Below, piece after piece: positions 1 to 10,616 of a DNA stretch of 64,000 bases. The position numbers were made by a program, and so were the translations under genes. Position 1 is the first letter of the stretch; each line of letters starts with the position of its first letter. The notes beneath the pieces are model-generated. The model ran no database searches, had not been told where the DNA came from, and was given only the letters and a program-made list of their open reading frames with translations. The stretch comes from Kushneria indalinina DSM 14324. GTDB lineage: Bacteria; Pseudomonadota; Gammaproteobacteria; Pseudomonadales; Halomonadaceae. The stretch is from positions 275,380 to 339,379 of the forward strand of contig NZ_QRDJ01000007.1 of NCBI RefSeq assembly GCF_003385845.1. The letters are read 5' to 3'.

Positions 1-1319
<1,319 letters not shown>

Positions 1320-1568
1320 GTGTGCTTCCCGAAGCAATGACACATTATCGTGCCTTTCCCCCCTGACATGCCGGTAGGGCCAGTTTGACGTCCTCAATGA
1401 GACATCCCGGTATCGTCGTTACCTGATCGCTGTCACAGGAGATAAGGGATTCTGGCTCTACCTGTCCAGCATTGCCCCCTCTAGGGTGAAGCCACACCTT
1501 GATGAGCACGGCAATCGATGTCCTGCCCGGCTCTTTCACCCGCCTGCCCCTGCTAGAGGATTGCCCAC

Positions 1569-2888
1569 ATGAGTGTCCAGGTCACCAATGCCCATGTCCA
1601 AAAGCTCGACCGCCAGCACGTCTTCCATTCGTGGTCGGTTCAGGGCAGCCTCGACCCGCTGGTCATCGCCGGCGGCAAGGGATGTCGCCTGTGGGACTAT
1701 GCGGGGAAAGAGTATCTCGACTTCTCCAGTCAACTGGTCAACACCAACATCGGCCATCAGCACCCCAGGGTAATCGCCGCCATCCAGGCCCAAGCCGAAA
1801 CGCTTGCCACTGTCGCTCCGGCGCACGCCAACCTGGCCCGCGGCGAAGCCGCTAAGCGAGTCTTGTCGCACGCTCCGGCAGGCTTCGAGAAGGTCTTTTT
1901 CACCAACGCCGGCGCCGACGCCAACGAGAACGCCATACGCATGGCGCGCGCAGTCACCGGGCGCGACAAGATCCTCTCGGCCTATCGCTCGTATCACGGC
2001 AGCACCGGCGCCGCCATCGCCGCCACCGGCGACCCCCGGCGAGTGCCCAACGAGTTCTCCCGCGGTCACGCCCACTTCTTCAATCCGTTTCTCTATCGCA
2101 GCGACTTCTGGGCGGAGAACGAAACCCAGGAGTGCGAACGCGCCCTTGCCCACTTGAAGCGCGTGATCGAGTGTGAGGGGCCTGGTTCGATCGCCGCGAT
2201 CCTGCTTGAGTCGATCCCAGGGACCGCCGGCGTGCTCGTGCCCCCCAGGGCGTATCTCGAGGGGGTTCGTCGGCTCGCCGATCAGCACGGCATCCTGCTG
2301 ATCTTTGACGAGGTGATGGCGGGCTTCGGCCGAACCGGACGCTGGTTCGCCTTCGAACACTTTGGCGCATGTCCGGATCTGATCGTGTTCGCCAAGGGCG
2401 TCAATTCGGGCTACGTACCCGCCGGCGGTATCATCATCTCCGAGACGATCTCTCGGCATTTCGACGAGCGCATGTTCTTCGGCGGCCTCACCTACTCGGG
2501 CCATCCGCTGGCGATGGCGGCGATTGTCGCCACGCTGGATGCGATGGCGGAAGAAGGCGTGGTTGAAAATGCCGACCGCATCGGCAACGGCGTGCTGGCG
2601 AGCGGGCTTTCGCGGCTGACGGATAAACATGCCGTCATCGGCGAGACGCGCGGGCTCGGCGTCTTCCACGCCCTCGAGCTTGTCAGCGACCCTGAAACCC
2701 GCGCCCCGCTGCCGGCCGCAGAGGTGGCAACAATCAAGCGCGCGCTGATCGACAAGGGCGTGCTGCCGTTCGTGGTCGAGAATCGGATTCATGTGGTGCC
2801 GCCATGCATCGTCAGCGAAGCGGAGGTGGCGGAAGGGCTCGCCGCGCTCGATGCGGTGCTCGGCGAGGCCAGCGCTCGCCTCGGCTGA
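1569..2888 (+). CDS. Class III PLP-dependent aminotransferase
   Basis: Omega-type transaminase of 439 residues; transfers an amino group from a terminal amine or omega-amino acid to a keto acid such as pyruvate or 2-oxoglutarate. Visible fold-type I motifs: substrate/PLP segment SYRSYHGSTG, DEVMAGFGRTG with the cofactor-binding Asp at 247, and FAKGVNSGY with the Schiff-base Lys at 276. The N-terminal HSWSVQGSLDPLVI and NTNIGHQHP segments resemble taurine:pyruvate aminotransferase-like proteins as I recall them. Start ATG has AGAGGA 8 bases upstream. Faces a MocR regulator (convergent), a common pairing. Leu codons favour CTC compared with genes beyond 13 kb. Confidence 0.88.
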   Translation: MSVQVTNAHVQKLDRQHVFHSWSVQGSLDPLVIAGGKGCRLWDYAGKEYLDFSSQLVNTNIGHQHPRVIAAIQAQAETLATVAPAHANLARGEAAKRVLSHAPAGFEKVFFTNAGADANENAIRMARAVTGRDKILSAYRSYHGSTGAAIAATGDPRRVPNEFSRGHAHFFNPFLYRSDFWAENETQECERALAHLKRVIECEGPGSIAAILLESIPGTAGVLVPPRAYLEGVRRLADQHGILLIFDEVMAGFGRTGRWFAFEHFGACPDLIVFAKGVNSGYVPAGGIIISETISRHFDERMFFGGLTYSGHPLAMAAIVATLDAMAEEGVVENADRIGNGVLASGLSRLTDKHAVIGETRGLGVFHALELVSDPETRAPLPAAEVATIKRALIDKGVLPFVVENRIHVVPPCIVSEAEVAEGLAALDAVLGEASARLG

Positions 2889-2905
2889 GGTAAAGAGAAA
2901 GGCGA

Positions 2906-2928
2906 GCGGGCGTTGGCAAGGCGCCCGC
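2906..2928. terminator. Hairpin between convergent aminotransferase and MocR genes
   Basis: Seven-base stem GCGGGCG / CGCCCGC (2906-2912 and 2922-2928) with a 9-base loop, between two converging stop codons. No good T tract on either side, so an intrinsic terminator is possible but not certain. Confidence 0.4.
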
Positions 2929-2958
2929 CAGAAATGCATTCTCTGGACAGCGCCTCCG

Positions 2959-4416
2959 CTAGAAGACGTCAGCCAGACGTTCGATGCCGGGACGAATGCG
3001 CTCGTTGTCGATGACGCCGAAACCGAGCCGGAAGAAGTTGCACGGCGGCGCACGATCAAAGAAGTGCTGAAACCCCGGCTCGATCAGCACGCCCTGCTGG
3101 GACGCGCGCCAGGCCAGGCGCTGGGTATCGATCTCACTCGGCGCCTCCAGCCAGAACACGCTGGCGTGATCGTTACCGATGCGCCGGCATGACGGCAGCG
3201 CCCGGGCGATAGCGTCATCCATCGTCTCCCAGCGTTGTCTCATCTTTTCCGAAAACGTACGCAGATAGCGATCGTAGTGCCCCTGGGCGAGAAACTCCGC
3301 CAGCTGTTGCTGTAGCCCCGAGGGCGGATGACGGTACATCAGCCGCCGCAGCGCTCTGAGCTCGTCGATCAGCTCCGCGTCTGCCACCAGGTAGCCCAGC
3401 CGCAGGCCGGCAGAGAGCGGTTTGGAGAGCGAGCTCATGTAGATCACGCGGGCGCCGGCGCGACTCGCCTTCAGGGCTGGCTGAGCGTGGCGGTCGAAAT
3501 TGACCTCGGCGTCGTAGTCGTCTTCCAGCACGATCTGATCGCGCTCAAGGATCTGGGTGATCAGCGCCTCGCGCCGCGCCCGACTCATGGTCACGCCCGT
3601 CGGCACCTGATGGCTCGGCGTCACGTAGAGGTAGTCGCAGCTTGCGGCCACGGCGTCAAGCTGCATCCCTTCATCATCGAGCGGCTGGTAACTCAGCGTC
3701 GCGCCCTGGCGGCGAAAGACGTTGGCCGCCTCCCGATAACCGGGGTTCTCCATCGCCACCCGCGTGCGGGCATCAAACAGGAGCTGAGCGATCAGATAGA
3801 GGGCGTTCTGGGAGCCAAGGGTGATCAGAATTTCGTCGCTGCGAGCATGAATACCCCGTTTGGGCAGCACCCTGGTGCGGATCTGCTCGACCAGCATGGG
3901 ATCGTCCTGGTCGTAGCGGTCGTTGAGCCAGTGCCGCTCGCGGTGCCCGCCCAGTAGCCGGCGTGAGGCCTCTCGCCACTGCTCGAGCGGAAAAAGCCGG
4001 GCATCGAGCTGGCCATAAATAAAAGGAAATTCGTAGTCCATCCAGTTACTCGGTCGCAGTACGCCCTGGAGATGACTCGGCCGATGAGTGAAGCGCCTGC
4101 CCCAGGATGGCGCATCGACGACCTCGTCATGCGCTCCCGCTATCGCTCCTGGTGCGGCGCCTGGCTGGTAGGCATCGTCGAGGTAGTAGCCGCTGCGCGG
4201 CCGGCTCACCAGGTAACCATCCTCGACCAGTTTTTCGTAGACGAGCGCGACGGTGTTACGCGAGACCCCAAGCTGCAGCGAGAGTCTGCGACAGGAGGGC
4301 AGCGCTTCCTCGGTGGGGATGGTGCCGGTATGGATGGCATCCAGTAGCGCCTTGCGCAGTTGCTCCTGCAGCCCTCGCTGGCAGTCGAAATCAAGGTGAA
4401 AGTAGTGATCGAGCAT
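2959..4416 (-). CDS. MocR/GntR family regulator with aminotransferase-like domain
   Basis: Transcription factor of 485 residues. N-terminal winged helix of the GntR type (LPSCRRLSLQLGVSRNTV, then the wing LVSRPRSGYYL, about residues 38-85) is joined by a linker to a fold-type I aminotransferase domain that binds PLP; SSLSKPLSAGLRLG holds the PLP Lys (about 332). Such proteins (PdxR, GabR, TauR) sense PLP or an amino compound through PLP and control a nearby operon. It is divergent from the symporter/amidohydrolase operon at 4654 and convergent with the aminotransferase, so the 4417-4653 gap is the likely target. Confidence 0.9.
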   Translation of the reverse strand: MLDHYFHLDFDCQRGLQEQLRKALLDAIHTGTIPTEEALPSCRRLSLQLGVSRNTVALVYEKLVEDGYLVSRPRSGYYLDDAYQPGAAPGAIAGAHDEVVDAPSWGRRFTHRPSHLQGVLRPSNWMDYEFPFIYGQLDARLFPLEQWREASRRLLGGHRERHWLNDRYDQDDPMLVEQIRTRVLPKRGIHARSDEILITLGSQNALYLIAQLLFDARTRVAMENPGYREAANVFRRQGATLSYQPLDDEGMQLDAVAASCDYLYVTPSHQVPTGVTMSRARREALITQILERDQIVLEDDYDAEVNFDRHAQPALKASRAGARVIYMSSLSKPLSAGLRLGYLVADAELIDELRALRRLMYRHPPSGLQQQLAEFLAQGHYDRYLRTFSEKMRQRWETMDDAIARALPSCRRIGNDHASVFWLEAPSEIDTQRLAWRASQQGVLIEPGFQHFFDRAPPCNFFRLGFGVIDNERIRPGIERLADVF

Positions 4417-4653
4417 GGACGACTCCTGATGGAGAATGCCGGTACGTCCTTATGCGATGCAATTAGCGCGCCACTACCGCATGGCGGCCTGCAGGACCCG
4501 GGCCGTCAGCAGGCTGTCCCGCGCACACGGTTGTTCTGTCCTGCCCCGTGATGCGCCAGACTCTTTAGTATGAGCAACGAATCAGGATGAGCGGCGGCCC
4601 CCTGCGTCCGCACGCTGCCAGCGCAACGACAACGACAACGAAGAGGATTCCTC
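4417..4653. promoter_or_regulatory. Divergent promoter region, MocR regulator / symporter operon
   Basis: 237-base gap between divergent starts (MocR at 4416, symporter at 4654). A TATAAT-like element TAGTAT near 4568-4573 could serve the rightward operon. AAGAGGA is the ribosome binding site for the symporter. I saw no convincing GabR-like direct repeat by eye. Confidence 0.35.
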
Positions 4654-6057
4654 ATGGGCAGTACGTTTCACGGCGTCATCGCCTTCGCCCTGATGACCGC
4701 CCTTCTGGTCATCGGCAGCCTTCTGCGCTCGCGTCTGCCCTGGCTGCGCGCGAGTCTGGTACCGGGGAGCATCGTCGCCGGCGCCATCGGCTTCGCTGCG
4801 CTCTCGCTCGGATGGATTCCTGGCTACAGTCCGCAGGATTTTACCGCGCTGGCATTTCATTTCTTCACCCTGAGCTTCATGTCACTGTGTCTGACCGGCA
4901 GCCCGCCCGCAGCCGATGGCAGCGAGCGTCAAAGTATCGTCGGTGGCGGGCTCTGGCTGACGCTGATGTGGACAGCGAGCCTCGGCGTCCAGGCAGTGAT
5001 CGGCTACGCCGTGATGTCGGGATTCGATTTCGTCAGCGGTGCCGATCTCGATCCGCTGCTCGGCGCCATCGCCACTCACGGCTTCACCCAGGGGCCAGGG
5101 CAGGCGCTCACCTACGGCACGATCTGGCAAAACGATTACGGCATCGCCGACGCCGCCCAGGTCGGCGTGATCTTCGCGTCGATGGGCTTTATCGCCGCCT
5201 TTGCCGTCGGCGTGCCGATGGCACGCTACTTCCTCAAGCGTGGGCGCAACGCCAATCGTCACTCCACCCTCGACGACGACTTCATTAACGGCTTTCATCG
5301 TCCCGACACGCAGCCCAGTGCCGGCAAACAGGTTTCACATGCCGGTACGGTGGACTCTTTCGCCTGGCACCTGGGGCTTCTCGGCGTGGCCTACGTCATC
5401 ACCTATCTGTGGCTGTCGCTGATGCAGCCGCTGGTCGCCGGCAATCAGGTGCTCTCGGTGTTTTTCAGCTACAACCTCTTCTTCGCCCACGGCCTGACGG
5501 TCTGCGTGTTGATGCGTCTGGCGATCGACCGCCTGGGCTGGGCGCATCGCGTCGATGACGACACCCTCAAGCGCATCACCAGCGCCTCGGTGGACTTCAT
5601 GGTGGTGGCGACGTTGATGAGCATTCAGATCGCGGTGCTCGCCGCGCTGCTGCTGCCCATACTGCTGGTGGCGGCCTGCATCACGCTGGTGACCCTTTTC
5701 GGCGCGCTGGCCATCGGGCGCCTCAGTGGCCCGCTCGGCGCCGAGCGGGCGGTGACCGCCTTTGGCTGCTGCTGCGGCTCCACCGGTACGGGACTGTTGC
5801 TGCTGCGCATGCTGGACGCCGATTACAGCACGTCGGTGCCCAAGGAGCTGGCGTTTTTCAATATCGCCATTCTGATCGTCAATATTCCCACGCTGTTCTT
5901 CTTCGCCCCCATCGCGCCGAGCCTGAGCCCGACGGTTTATCTCCTGATCTTCGGCGGCTACGCCCTCATCACGCTCGCCTGCATTCCGCTGCTGCTACGC
6001 TGGCAGCGTCGACGTAATGCCGACGCCGCGAGTCACACCACGGAGCGTCCCGCATGA
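4654..6057 (+). CDS. Sodium/glutamate symporter (GltS) family permease
   Basis: Integral membrane protein of 467 residues with about 11-12 hydrophobic helices. Layout and the repeated small-residue hairpins (VPGSIVAGAIGF near residue 30, ATHGFTQGPGQALTYG near 140, FGCCCGSTGTGLLLL near 370) fit the GltS family of sodium-coupled carboxylate/amino-acid symporters; identity is distant, so the substrate may be a different carboxylate. ATG preceded by AAGAGGA. Its stop overlaps the amidohydrolase start by 4 bases (ATGA), so transporter and hydrolase are translationally coupled, which suggests that the transporter imports the hydrolase's substrate. Confidence 0.75.
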   Translation: MGSTFHGVIAFALMTALLVIGSLLRSRLPWLRASLVPGSIVAGAIGFAALSLGWIPGYSPQDFTALAFHFFTLSFMSLCLTGSPPAADGSERQSIVGGGLWLTLMWTASLGVQAVIGYAVMSGFDFVSGADLDPLLGAIATHGFTQGPGQALTYGTIWQNDYGIADAAQVGVIFASMGFIAAFAVGVPMARYFLKRGRNANRHSTLDDDFINGFHRPDTQPSAGKQVSHAGTVDSFAWHLGLLGVAYVITYLWLSLMQPLVAGNQVLSVFFSYNLFFAHGLTVCVLMRLAIDRLGWAHRVDDDTLKRITSASVDFMVVATLMSIQIAVLAALLLPILLVAACITLVTLFGALAIGRLSGPLGAERAVTAFGCCCGSTGTGLLLLRMLDADYSTSVPKELAFFNIAILIVNIPTLFFFAPIAPSLSPTVYLLIFGGYALITLACIPLLLRWQRRRNADAASHTTERPA

Positions 6058-7733
6058 GCTGTCGCATCTACGCTGCCAAACGCATCGTCACCATGAACCC
6101 CTCGCAGCCCACCGCCGAGGGGGAGCGCCCCACCCATATCGCGGTGCGCGATGGCCGTATTCTGGGCGTCGGCCCGCTCGAGACGCTGACCGAATTCGGC
6201 GACTACGTGCTCGACGAACGCTTCACCGACAAGATCCTCATGCCGGGGTTCGTCGAGGGGCACAGCCACGCGCTGGAAGGGGCGATGTGGGCCTACGTCT
6301 ACGCCGGTTTCTTTCCCCGTACCGACCCGAAGGGCCGGGTCTGGGCGGGGCTGACCGATATCGCCTCGGTTCAGTCGCGGCTCAGTGACCATGCGTCAAC
6401 GCTCGAGGCCGAGACCCCGCTGATCGCCTGGGGGTTCGATCCGATCTATTTCCCGTCGCGCCGGCTCGACCGGGACGATCTCGACGCCGTCGACGACCGG
6501 CGCCCGATCGTGGTGATCCACGCCAGTCTCCACATGATGACCGTCAACTCCGCGATGCTGGCACTCGCGGGGCTCGAGGCGCATGCCAACATCGACGGCG
6601 TCATGACCTTCGCGGACGGCAGATTGAACGGCGAACTGCGGGAGATGGCGGCCATGCACGCCGTCTTCGACACCCTGGCCCTCGATCTCTTCGACCGCGG
6701 CAGCACGCCGGAGACGCTGAATCGCTACGCCAGGATCGCCCAGCGCAACGGCGTCACCACGCTCACCGATCTCTACAACCCGCTCAGCGAGACCGGCGTG
6801 GCCAGCATGCGCGAGTGCCTCGGCGACGATACATTGCCGATGCGCCTGGTGCCGGCGATGAGCGCGCTGACCTACAGCGCCGAGGTGGGGATCGAGCGCC
6901 TCATGGCGTGTCGTGAGCTAGCCACGGACCGGCTGCACTTCGGCCCGGTGAAGCTGATGACCGACGGCTCGATCCAGGGCTACAGCGCTCGCCTGCGGTG
7001 GCCCGGGTACCACGACGGCGCCCCCAACGGGCTCTGGAACGCCGAGCCCGAGCGCCTGGTCGAGCTGGTGCACCGCTACCACATGGCCGGGCTGCAGCTG
7101 CACATTCACACCAACGGCGACGAGGCGGTGGCGCTGATGCTCGATGCCATCGAGTCAGCACTCGAGCTCTCGCCGAGACCCGATCACCGCCATACGCTCC
7201 AGCACTGCCAGATCATCGATCACGCCCAGATGAAGCGCGCCGCGCGGCTCGGCGTCTGCCTCAACATGTTCGCCAACCACCTTTACTACTGGGGCGACAT
7301 TCACTGCGAGCGCACCCTCGGTTTCGAGCGCAGCCAGCGCCTGGAGCCGCTGGCGAGCGCCGACCGCCTGGGCATTCCCATCGCCGCCCACTGCGACGCC
7401 CCGGTGACGCCGCTGTCACCGCTGTTCACGGCCTGGTGCAGCGTCGCCCGCCGGACCGCCAGCGGTCGCGTGCTGGGTGCCGCCGAGGCGCTGACGGTGG
7501 AGCGGGCGCTGAAGCTGATCACCCTCGATGCCGCCTACACCCTCAAGCTCGACGACCGTATCGGCAGCCTGGAGGTCGGCAAGTTCGCCGACATCGCCGT
7601 GCTCGACGAGGACCCCATGGAGGTGCCGCTGGAGCGGCTGCCCGGGATTCGCATCGCCGCGACGATGGTCGGCGGCAAGGTGTTCGCCAACGACATCGAC
7701 GACGGAGCTTACGATGACAAAGCGCGCGACTGA
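6054..7733 (+). CDS. Metal-dependent amidohydrolase (YtcJ-like)
   Basis: Amidohydrolase-superfamily enzyme of 559 residues (amidohydrolase 3 / YtcJ type), hydrolysing C-N bonds of amides, ureas or imines. Ligands visible in order: HSH in GFVEGHSHALEG (about residue 70), HIHTNGDEA (about 350), HTLQHCQIID (about 380) and HCDAPVTPLSP (about 440), with the C-terminal beta-sandwich return SLEVGKFADIAVLDEDP. No signal peptide, so cytoplasmic. Translationally coupled to the symporter upstream and followed after 2 bases by a G3E GTPase that may load its metal. In its first 16 Leu codons I count 10 CTC and 6 CTG, unlike core genes here. Confidence 0.88.
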   Translation: MSCRIYAAKRIVTMNPSQPTAEGERPTHIAVRDGRILGVGPLETLTEFGDYVLDERFTDKILMPGFVEGHSHALEGAMWAYVYAGFFPRTDPKGRVWAGLTDIASVQSRLSDHASTLEAETPLIAWGFDPIYFPSRRLDRDDLDAVDDRRPIVVIHASLHMMTVNSAMLALAGLEAHANIDGVMTFADGRLNGELREMAAMHAVFDTLALDLFDRGSTPETLNRYARIAQRNGVTTLTDLYNPLSETGVASMRECLGDDTLPMRLVPAMSALTYSAEVGIERLMACRELATDRLHFGPVKLMTDGSIQGYSARLRWPGYHDGAPNGLWNAEPERLVELVHRYHMAGLQLHIHTNGDEAVALMLDAIESALELSPRPDHRHTLQHCQIIDHAQMKRAARLGVCLNMFANHLYYWGDIHCERTLGFERSQRLEPLASADRLGIPIAAHCDAPVTPLSPLFTAWCSVARRTASGRVLGAAEALTVERALKLITLDAAYTLKLDDRIGSLEVGKFADIAVLDEDPMEVPLERLPGIRIAATMVGGKVFANDIDDGAYDDKARD

Positions 7734-7735
7734 CG

Positions 7736-8737
7736 ATGCCCGAGACGACTGAACCCGCGACGGCGTCATCACCGGCGACGATTCCCGTGACGCTGGTCGC
7801 GGGCTATCTGGGGGCCGGCAAGACGACCTGGCTCAACCGGCATCTGCGCGCAGGCGTCACCCCGGGGACGCTGGTGCTGGTCAACGATTTCGGCGCCATC
7901 AACGTCGATGCCGAGCTGATCGACTACCGCGGCGACCGGCTGCTGTCCCTCGACAACGGCTGTCTGTGCTGCTCGCTGAGCGATGCTCTCGGTGCCCAGC
8001 TCTCGCGGATCGCCCGCTGGCCCGAGCCGCCGACGGCGCTGATCATCGAGACCAGCGGCGTCGCGCTGCCGGGGCGCATCGCCGACATGGTCCGCGTCGC
8101 GCGCCAGTACCATCTGGCCTCGATCGTGACTCTGGTCGATCTCGGCGCTCTGCCCCGCCATCGTCGTGATGACCGCATCGCTGACCTCGTCGAGATACAG
8201 ATCGCCGCGGCGGATCGCCTCTCGTTCAACCGTGAAGACAGGCTCGGCCCCGACGAACTGGCATCGGCAAGAACCTGGCTTGCGTCGATCAACCCTCACG
8301 CGACGCACGAACCCCGAGCGAGCGACAGCCAGACCGCCGAACCCGGCGACACCGACATCGAGACTGTCGACGCCGGGGAGGCCGAACCCCGCGCCCCACG
8401 TTTTCTTGCCCGCCGCACGGGCCTGCTCGACGCTCCGAACTGGCAGCGCTTCACCTGCCAACTCCCTGCGATGGCCGAGCGAGATGCGCTGGAGACGTTA
8501 CTGGCACGCCACGCCGGTGCAGTGGCTCGCGCCAAGGGGTTTCTTCAGGTCGACAACCGCCACTTCATCTTCCACTGGAGCGGGGGACGGGCCAGCTGGA
8601 CGCCCACCGCACCGCGTGCCGGGGCGGGCCAGCTGGTGGGCATCGGCTTCGCGGGTACCGAACTCGACGCTCTGCTCGACGCCCTCGCCGAACTCTCGAC
8701 CTCACCACGGGACGAACGCTCCCCCAGGGACCACTGA
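7736..8737 (+). CDS. G3E family GTPase, CobW/YjiA-type metallochaperone
   Basis: P-loop GTPase of 333 residues in the COG0523 group that delivers metals such as zinc to client enzymes. Walker A GYLGAGKT at residues 23-30, the metal-binding CxCC (CLCC, 76-79), and a C-terminal CobW_C-like domain beginning near residue 220. The insert around residues 190-220 is acidic and poor in structure. It begins 2 bases after the amidohydrolase stop, in one operon; the arrangement suggests that this protein serves that metalloenzyme (inference). No Zur-like box was recognised. Confidence 0.87.
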   Translation: MPETTEPATASSPATIPVTLVAGYLGAGKTTWLNRHLRAGVTPGTLVLVNDFGAINVDAELIDYRGDRLLSLDNGCLCCSLSDALGAQLSRIARWPEPPTALIIETSGVALPGRIADMVRVARQYHLASIVTLVDLGALPRHRRDDRIADLVEIQIAAADRLSFNREDRLGPDELASARTWLASINPHATHEPRASDSQTAEPGDTDIETVDAGEAEPRAPRFLARRTGLLDAPNWQRFTCQLPAMAERDALETLLARHAGAVARAKGFLQVDNRHFIFHWSGGRASWTPTAPRAGAGQLVGIGFAGTELDALLDALAELSTSPRDERSPRDH

Positions 8738-8980
8738 ACCGCCGCGCTGGCGCCGCCCACGGCGTAACTGGCCAGCCAATACCGCCGAACTGGCTCTACA
8801 GCGACCTCCTCGATCTTCTTTAGGGTGATTTGAGTCCCGTGAGCCGCCGCGCGCCGGTGCTTCATGCCAGGGGTGGCTGCCATGAGACGGCGTGAAGAGC
8901 GCCTGTCACGGGCCCCCCAGGACACTCCCACTCCGAACACCGCTCAAAGACAGCACTCAACAACAACATCGAGGTGTCTC
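8738..8980. other. Intergenic region before the ABC transporter operon
   Basis: 243 bases. Contains no ORF with coding character; the in-frame extension of the binding protein to 8864 is a Ser/Arg/Gln-rich leader without a signal sequence and is probably not translated. No clear promoter was found. Confidence 0.4.
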
Positions 8981-9880
8981 ATGAAACGATCCAGTACGTA
9001 CTCTCCCATCGCCGCGCCCGACACTGGCTCGCTCAGACGCTGGATCACCGCTGCGCTCGCGGGGTCGCTGATGAGCGTCGCCCTTCCCGGCATCGCCGCC
9101 GATCTGGAGGAGATCGAGCGCCGCGGCAGCATGAACGTGGCGACGGAGGACAATTACGCGCCGTTCAACTTCATCGAGAATGGCGATGCCAGAGGCTTTA
9201 ACGCCGACGTGCTGGAGGAATTGCGAGAGTACGCCGACTTCGACATCGAACAGGAGATCCTACCCTGGACGGGGCTGCTGGCGGCGGTCTCCACCGGTCA
9301 GTACGACATGGCGCTGACCGGCGCCTCGGTCTCCGATGAACGCCTGCGCGTGTTCGACTACACCCCGCCCTACGCCTCCGCTCAGCACTTCGCCATCACC
9401 CGCGCGGGCTCGGAGATCGACAGCGTCGACGATCTCGGCGGCCTGACCCTGGGCGTGCAGGCGGGCAGCGTGCTGCTGTCCCGGCTGCCAGAGCTCGAGA
9501 CGATGCTGAGTGAAGAGGATGGCGAACTCGGTGAAGTGGTGCAGTACGAATCCTACCCCGAGGCGTTTGCCGATCTCGCCAACGGCCGGCTCGACTACGT
9601 GATCGACTCGGCGGTGCCGGCCAATACGCTGGTCGCCTCGCGGCCGGACGTTTTCGCCAGAGGACCCGCGGTTTCCGGCGCCGGCTACGTTTCCTGGCCC
9701 ATCCCCAAATCAAGCCCGGCGCTGCTCGAGTACATGACCGGCTTCCTTGCCCACCTGCGCGACAGCGGCCGGCTGGCCGAGCTGCAGGAAAAGTGGTTCG
9801 GCGAGAGCTTCCCCGACCTGCCCACCGAAGCGTTGACCAGCGTTGAACAGTTCCACGAGCTGGCCGGGCTCGACGACTGA
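8981..9880 (+). CDS. ABC transporter substrate-binding protein, family 3 (polar amino acid type)
   Basis: Periplasmic binding protein of 299 residues (SBP_bac_3). The hydrophobic stretch WITAALAGSLMSVALPGIAA ends with a signal-peptidase I site near residue 40. The mature part has the family pattern: DNYAPFNFIENGDARGFNAD, VSTGQYDMALTGASVSDERL, GVQAGSV and LANGRLDYVIDS. The start at 8981 was preferred because GAGGTG precedes it and the signal peptide follows. First gene of a four-gene import operon. An intergenic hairpin follows at 9904-9922. Confidence 0.9.
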   Translation: MKRSSTYSPIAAPDTGSLRRWITAALAGSLMSVALPGIAADLEEIERRGSMNVATEDNYAPFNFIENGDARGFNADVLEELREYADFDIEQEILPWTGLLAAVSTGQYDMALTGASVSDERLRVFDYTPPYASAQHFAITRAGSEIDSVDDLGGLTLGVQAGSVLLSRLPELETMLSEEDGELGEVVQYESYPEAFADLANGRLDYVIDSAVPANTLVASRPDVFARGPAVSGAGYVSWPIPKSSPALLEYMTGFLAHLRDSGRLAELQEKWFGESFPDLPTEALTSVEQFHELAGLDD

Positions 9881-9903
9881 GCGAGGTTTTCCGGCACCGC
9901 GAG

Positions 9904-9922
9904 CGGGCGCTGACAGCGCCCG
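9904..9922 (+). promoter_or_regulatory. Intercistronic hairpin after the binding-protein gene
   Basis: Perfect 7-base stem CGGGCGC / GCGCCCG with a 5-base loop, 23 bases after the binding-protein stop and 42 before the first permease. It lacks a T tract. Such hairpins usually protect the upstream mRNA or partly terminate, raising binding protein over permease. Confidence 0.5.
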
Positions 9923-9964
9923 TCTCGTTACGTTGTCCTTTACCAGTCACCCAGGAAATCGCCC

Positions 9965-10606
9965 ATGAATGCCAGCGCCTGGCAGATGCTGTTCGACGGG
10001 GCCTGGACCACGCTCTGGATCTCTGCGGTGTCGATCGCCATCGGCGTCGTCGCCGGTTTGATCATCGCACTGATCCGCCTGGCCAGAATTCCCGTCATCG
10101 ATCAGATTCTCGTGCTCTACATCAGTCTCGCGCGGGCCACACCGCTGGTCACACTCGCGCTGTTCATCTTTCTCAGCGCGCCGACGCTCGGCTTCGGACT
10201 GGATCGCAGTGTCGCCGGCATCCTGGCGCTGACCATCAACACCACCGCGTTCAACGCCGAAATCTGGCGCAGTGGCTTTCGCAATTTCTCCCGCGATCAG
10301 CGCGAGGCCGCCATGGCGACCGGCATGACGCCATGGATTACCTTTCGCCGCATCATGCTGCCGCAGATGATCATCACAAGCCTTCCGGGGCTGATCAACG
10401 AGATGTCCTTTCTGATCAAGGGCAGCCCCGCCATCGCCGTTATCGGCGTCGTCGACCTGACCCGCGTGACCAATCGCATTTCGGCGGTCACCTACGAGCC
10501 GCTGCCGCCGATTCTCGTCGCCTGTGCGCTCTATATGGTGATCATCGGCGCGCTGGTGTGGCTGCAGCGTCTTGCCGAGCGCCGCGCCAATCGTCTGGCC
10601 ACCTGA
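9965..10606 (+). CDS. Amino acid ABC transporter permease (HisM/ArtQ type), subunit 1
   Basis: Membrane subunit of 213 residues with about five helices. The EAA loop that docks on the ATPase is visible (EAAMATGMTPWITFRRIMLP, about residues 117-136). ARATPLVTLALFIFL is the conserved early segment of polar amino-acid permeases. Works with the second permease (10617-11282), the binding protein (8981-9880) and the ATPase (11275-12033). Confidence 0.92.
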   Translation: MNASAWQMLFDGAWTTLWISAVSIAIGVVAGLIIALIRLARIPVIDQILVLYISLARATPLVTLALFIFLSAPTLGFGLDRSVAGILALTINTTAFNAEIWRSGFRNFSRDQREAAMATGMTPWITFRRIMLPQMIITSLPGLINEMSFLIKGSPAIAVIGVVDLTRVTNRISAVTYEPLPPILVACALYMVIIGALVWLQRLAERRANRLAT

Positions 10607-10616
10607 GGAGAGGCGC

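Noticed and set aside
1536-3059. 507-codon open frame on the minus strand
   Set aside because: Antisense shadow of the class III aminotransferase; low-complexity, no motif, while the plus-strand frame has clear catalytic residues.
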